NCBI RefSeq assembly: GCF_000526155.1
Contig: NZ_JAFN01000001.1
Location: 2,443,014-2,507,013, forward strand
Length of the DNA stretch: 64,000 nt
Source of the DNA: Deferrisoma camini S3R1
GTDB taxonomy: Bacteria; Desulfobacterota; Deferrisomatia; Deferrisomatales; Deferrisomataceae
Direction of reading: 5' to 3'
Under the pieces are notes generated by a model. The model had not been told where the DNA came from. It saw only the letters and a list, made by a program, of their open reading frames with translations, and did not search any database. The first letter of the stretch is position 1. Every line of letters begins with the position of its first letter. Below are positions 61,926 through 64,000 of this stretch, piece by piece. Position numbers and translations under genes: made by a program.

Positions 61926-62338
61926 GGGGTCGTTACCACATCGAAGCCGTCCACCACCATGTAGTGGTAGTCGGCCCCTAGGTAGTCGAACACGCCGTAC
62001 GCCGTGACCTTGGTCCCCTTCCGGAGGTTCAGCAGCTGGTCCGCCTGGGGATGGTCCTTCTTGAGGTAGAGCCGCACCAGGCTGGGGCTGCCCAGGGCGA
62101 AGCAGAAGTAGTCCCGGGTGTTGATCTTGGTTTTCCGGATCTGGTAGCAGAAGTCGCTGCCCGTGAACAGGAACACCCCGGTCACCTGCACCTTCTTGCC
62201 CTTGTACGCGTCGCGGTTGCTCACCAGCTCCGACTGGCTGACCGCTTGGTAGTCGGCCGGGCGAAGCTCGGCCCGGGCCGCACCGACCATCAGGCACCAA
62301 CACGCCAACACCGCCCACGTCCACCGCATCGTCTTCAT
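61922..62338 (-). CDS. Exported OB-fold-like hypothetical protein
   Basis: 138 aa. Signal peptide ([14 protein letters not shown]), then about 110 residues with the look of a small OB fold: [42 protein letters not shown]. Two Cys (FCY, FCF) may form a disulfide or bind metal. GGAAGGCGGCG precedes the ATG. It is coupled to moaC by an ATGA overlap, which hints at a role near molybdopterin or its export. Not recognised further. Confidence 0.65.
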   Translation of the reverse strand: MKTMRWTWAVLACWCLMVGAARAELRPADYQAVSQSELVSNRDAYKGKKVQVTGVFLFTGSDFCYQIRKTKINTRDYFCFALGSPSLVRLYLKKDHPQADQLLNLRKGTKVTAYGVFDYLGADYHYMVVDGFDVVTTP

Positions 62339-62389
62339 CGCCGCCTTCCTCGTCCAAAGGGTGAAACCACCGCCTGCCGGGCGCAGGGA

Positions 62390-63187
62390 TCAGGGGGCCG
62401 TGGCAGCCACCAGGTGCCACACCTGGGCGGCCGCCCGCCCCTCCTGCGCCCACCGGCGGGCCAGCCGCTCCACGGCCCTCCTCCGCTCCGGGTAGGGGAG
62501 ACGGGGCAGCAGCCCCGCGCTCATCGGCTCGAGCCCGTAGAACCCCACGAAACGGTCCGGAGGCAAGGATACTTCCATTCGTCTCATCGCCACGGGGCCG
62601 AACTCCCGTTCCAAGCAGTCCAGGACCCGGTCCCAGGTCGAGACCGCATGCCGGCCCGGCGAATGGCCCTCGGCCGCCAGCAGATCCGCCACGGGGGTGC
62701 GGGACTCGGCCTCGTACACCCCCTCCAGGTACGAGGCCAGGAGCACCCCCCCGCGGCGCAACAGCTGCCGGGCCCCGCGGACGGAGGCCCCGGCGTCCGG
62801 CAGCATGAACAGCACGGCGTTGTACACCACCGCGTCGAACGGCCCCCGGAACGCCTCCAGGCGACAGGCGTCGGCCAGCGCGAACCGGGCGCCGGCCACG
62901 GCCTGCCGGGCCCGGCGCAGCATGCCCAGGCTGATGTCCACCCCCACCACCCGGCCCCCCGGGCCCGCGGCCGCCGCCAGCACCCGGGTGGACGCCCCGG
63001 TCCCGCAGCCCACGTCCAGGATGCGGCCGCCGGTCACCACCCCTTCGGGGGCCATGGCCAGGAGGGCGGAGGTCAGCTCCTGGAAATGGGCCGTCTCCTC
63101 CTCGAACCGATGGTACCCGTCGGCGCCCCGGTCGAAGTTCTCTCGGATCCGGTCCCGGACGGCCCGGGCCTTGTCGGCTGGCAGCAT
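62390..63187 (-). CDS. Class I SAM-dependent methyltransferase
   Basis: 265 aa. Helical N-terminus ([18 protein letters not shown]), then the SAM-binding [16 protein letters not shown] near residue 56, [23 protein letters not shown] and [11 protein letters not shown], in the order of class I (UbiE/BioC-like) methyltransferases. The C-terminal cap with FVGFYGLEP is distinctive but not identifiable. BioC is possible, but no biotin genes are nearby, so the substrate is left open. AAAGGA upstream of ATG at 63187. Confidence 0.8.
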   Translation of the reverse strand: MLPADKARAVRDRIRENFDRGADGYHRFEEETAHFQELTSALLAMAPEGVVTGGRILDVGCGTGASTRVLAAAAGPGGRVVGVDISLGMLRRARQAVAGARFALADACRLEAFRGPFDAVVYNAVLFMLPDAGASVRGARQLLRRGGVLLASYLEGVYEAESRTPVADLLAAEGHSPGRHAVSTWDRVLDCLEREFGPVAMRRMEVSLPPDRFVGFYGLEPMSAGLLPRLPYPERRRAVERLARRWAQEGRAAAQVWHLVAATAP

Positions 63188-63307
63188 GGGAGAGGTCCTT
63201 TCCTCTGGCGGCCCCGCCCGCAACTGTACGGCAGGGCGGCGGATCCGGTTACCCCGGTGTGGGCATTGTACCAGGACCCGCTCCAGGGCCCAACCGGCTG
63301 CCGGTGC

Positions 63308-63336
63308 TGGCAAAACGCCCCCCGCACCCCTACAAT
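63308..63336 (+). promoter_or_regulatory. Candidate promoter for fabH
   Basis: TACAAT (63331-63336) with a weak TGGCAA -35 (63308-63313) at 17 bp. It would give a leader of about 70 nt. The gap to the divergent methyltransferase (63188-63410) shows no other feature. Confidence 0.35.
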
Positions 63337-63410
63337 GGGTGACTTCGTTTCGCCCGGTCCGGCCCGGATGCGGGGCCGGGCGGGATCTGGGATCCGAAAG
63401 GAGGGACGCC

Positions 63411-64000
63411 ATGGTCATCGCGGCCACGGGCTCATACCTTCCCGAGCGGGTGCTCCACAACCGCGACCTGGAGAAGATGGTCGACACCTCGGACGAGTGG
63501 ATCTTCACCCGCACCGGCATCCGGGAGCGGCGGATGGCCGCCCCCGACGAGGCCACCTCGGACCTCTGCCTCCGGGCTGCCCGCCGGGCCCTGGACGAGG
63601 ACGGCACGGCCCCGGACGACCTGGACCTGATCGTGGTCACCACGATCACCCCGGACACCATGTGCCCCTCGGCCGCCTGCTGGCTCCAGAACAAGCTGGG
63701 CGCAGACCGGGCCGTGGCGTTCGACCTGGCCGCGGCGTGCTCGGGTTTCTTGTTCGGGCTGAAGACCGTGCAGTCGTTCCTGGCCGCCGACCCCCGGATC
63801 CGCAACGTGCTCCTGTGCTCGGCCGAGGTCATGACCCGAACCGTGGACTACACCGATCGGGCCTCGTGCATCCTGTGGGGCGACGGCGGCGCGGCGGCCC
63901 TGATCCGGCGGGACGGCCCGGGGCTGCACCTGCGGCGGGTGGAGATCCGGACCCAGGGAGCTTACGGCGAGGACCTTCTCCTGCCGGGCGGGGGCTCCCG
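63411..64000 (+). CDS. fabH: 3-oxoacyl-ACP synthase III (5' part; window edge)
   Basis: Starts fatty-acid synthesis by condensing acetyl-CoA with malonyl-ACP. 196 codons are visible, ending at the window edge. ATAATGSYLP-like start (VIAATGSYLPERVL), DEWIFTRTGIRERR, and the active-site Cys at residue 110 in DLAAACSGF; the later His and Asn lie beyond the window. AAAGGAGG precedes the ATG. Divergent from the methyltransferase. Confidence 0.93.
   Translation, partial: MVIAATGSYLPERVLHNRDLEKMVDTSDEWIFTRTGIRERRMAAPDEATSDLCLRAARRALDEDGTAPDDLDLIVVTTITPDTMCPSAACWLQNKLGADRAVAFDLAAACSGFLFGLKTVQSFLAADPRIRNVLLCSAEVMTRTVDYTDRASCILWGDGGAAALIRRDGPGLHLRRVEIRTQGAYGEDLLLPGGGS

Overview
The window is very GC-rich (about 70% by eye), densely packed and mostly on the minus strand. 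Its content is chromosomal: MglA/MglB polarity proteins, PilB, CheX/CheY, PilZ and GGDEF proteins, a sigma-32-type factor, a hexaheme cytochrome c, acetate/CoA chemistry and a tungstate-uptake gene. That combination suggests a deltaproteobacterial-type anaerobe (Desulfobacterota in the broad sense, possibly Deferrisoma-like). This placement is inferred from gene content only. No rRNA, tRNA, CRISPR array, prophage or replication origin was seen.

Layout. 0-2 kb: a tungstate-binding protein gene (cut by the window edge) and an oxyanion-type porin lie behind a leader with two consecutive Moco/Tuco-like aptamers, each followed by its own terminator. 2-16 kb: central metabolism (phenylacetate-CoA ligase, pyruvate kinase, a CoA-transferase/GNAT fusion, a symporter), an S1-domain protein, a YrdC-type protein and NAD salvage (pncA/pncB). 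16-24 kb: an MglA/MglB/receiver-DHp module, then a run PilZ - FAD oxidoreductase - hexaheme cytochrome - sigma-32 - xseA. 24-28 kb: an acyl-CoA synthetase and a two-part acetate-type symporter with clear terminators. 28-36 kb: CheY - CheX - PilB - zinc-ribbon - receiver/GGDEF - LolB-like lipoprotein - TPR protein, which reads as a surface-motility and c-di-GMP cluster. 36-47 kb: mutS, lapA-like, HIT, a phosphodiesterase, dtd, an M23 peptidase and a YhaO/YhaN nuclease pair. 47-49 kb: a small accessory patch with VapBC, a broken PIN gene and a broken REP-associated (Y1) transposase. 49-52 kb: divergent YeiH/LysR, a 79-bp MITE-like palindrome and an arsenosugar-type radical SAM pair. 52-64 kb: topA, smg, dprA, priA, dksA, an outer-membrane barrel, moaC, a methyltransferase and a partial fabH.

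Genes are tightly coupled: many start inside the previous stop codon (GTGA, ATGA or TGATG). Between transcription units lie several repeat families. One is a set of three ~185-bp elements with conserved ends, a variable centre and an outer stem whose arms change sequence while staying paired. Others are short tandem repeats (GACTAGA, GCTGGAAAG, GGTCGTC types) reused in the same order at several loci, a 79-bp palindrome with 19-bp perfect arms, and a further hairpin.

The most promising threads are the tandem metal-cofactor riboswitch in front of a porin, the covarying stem-loop family, and a possible signalling circuit in which FliM-like C-terminal peptides, CheY-like receivers, CheX, c-di-GMP enzymes and MshEN-type PilB act together.
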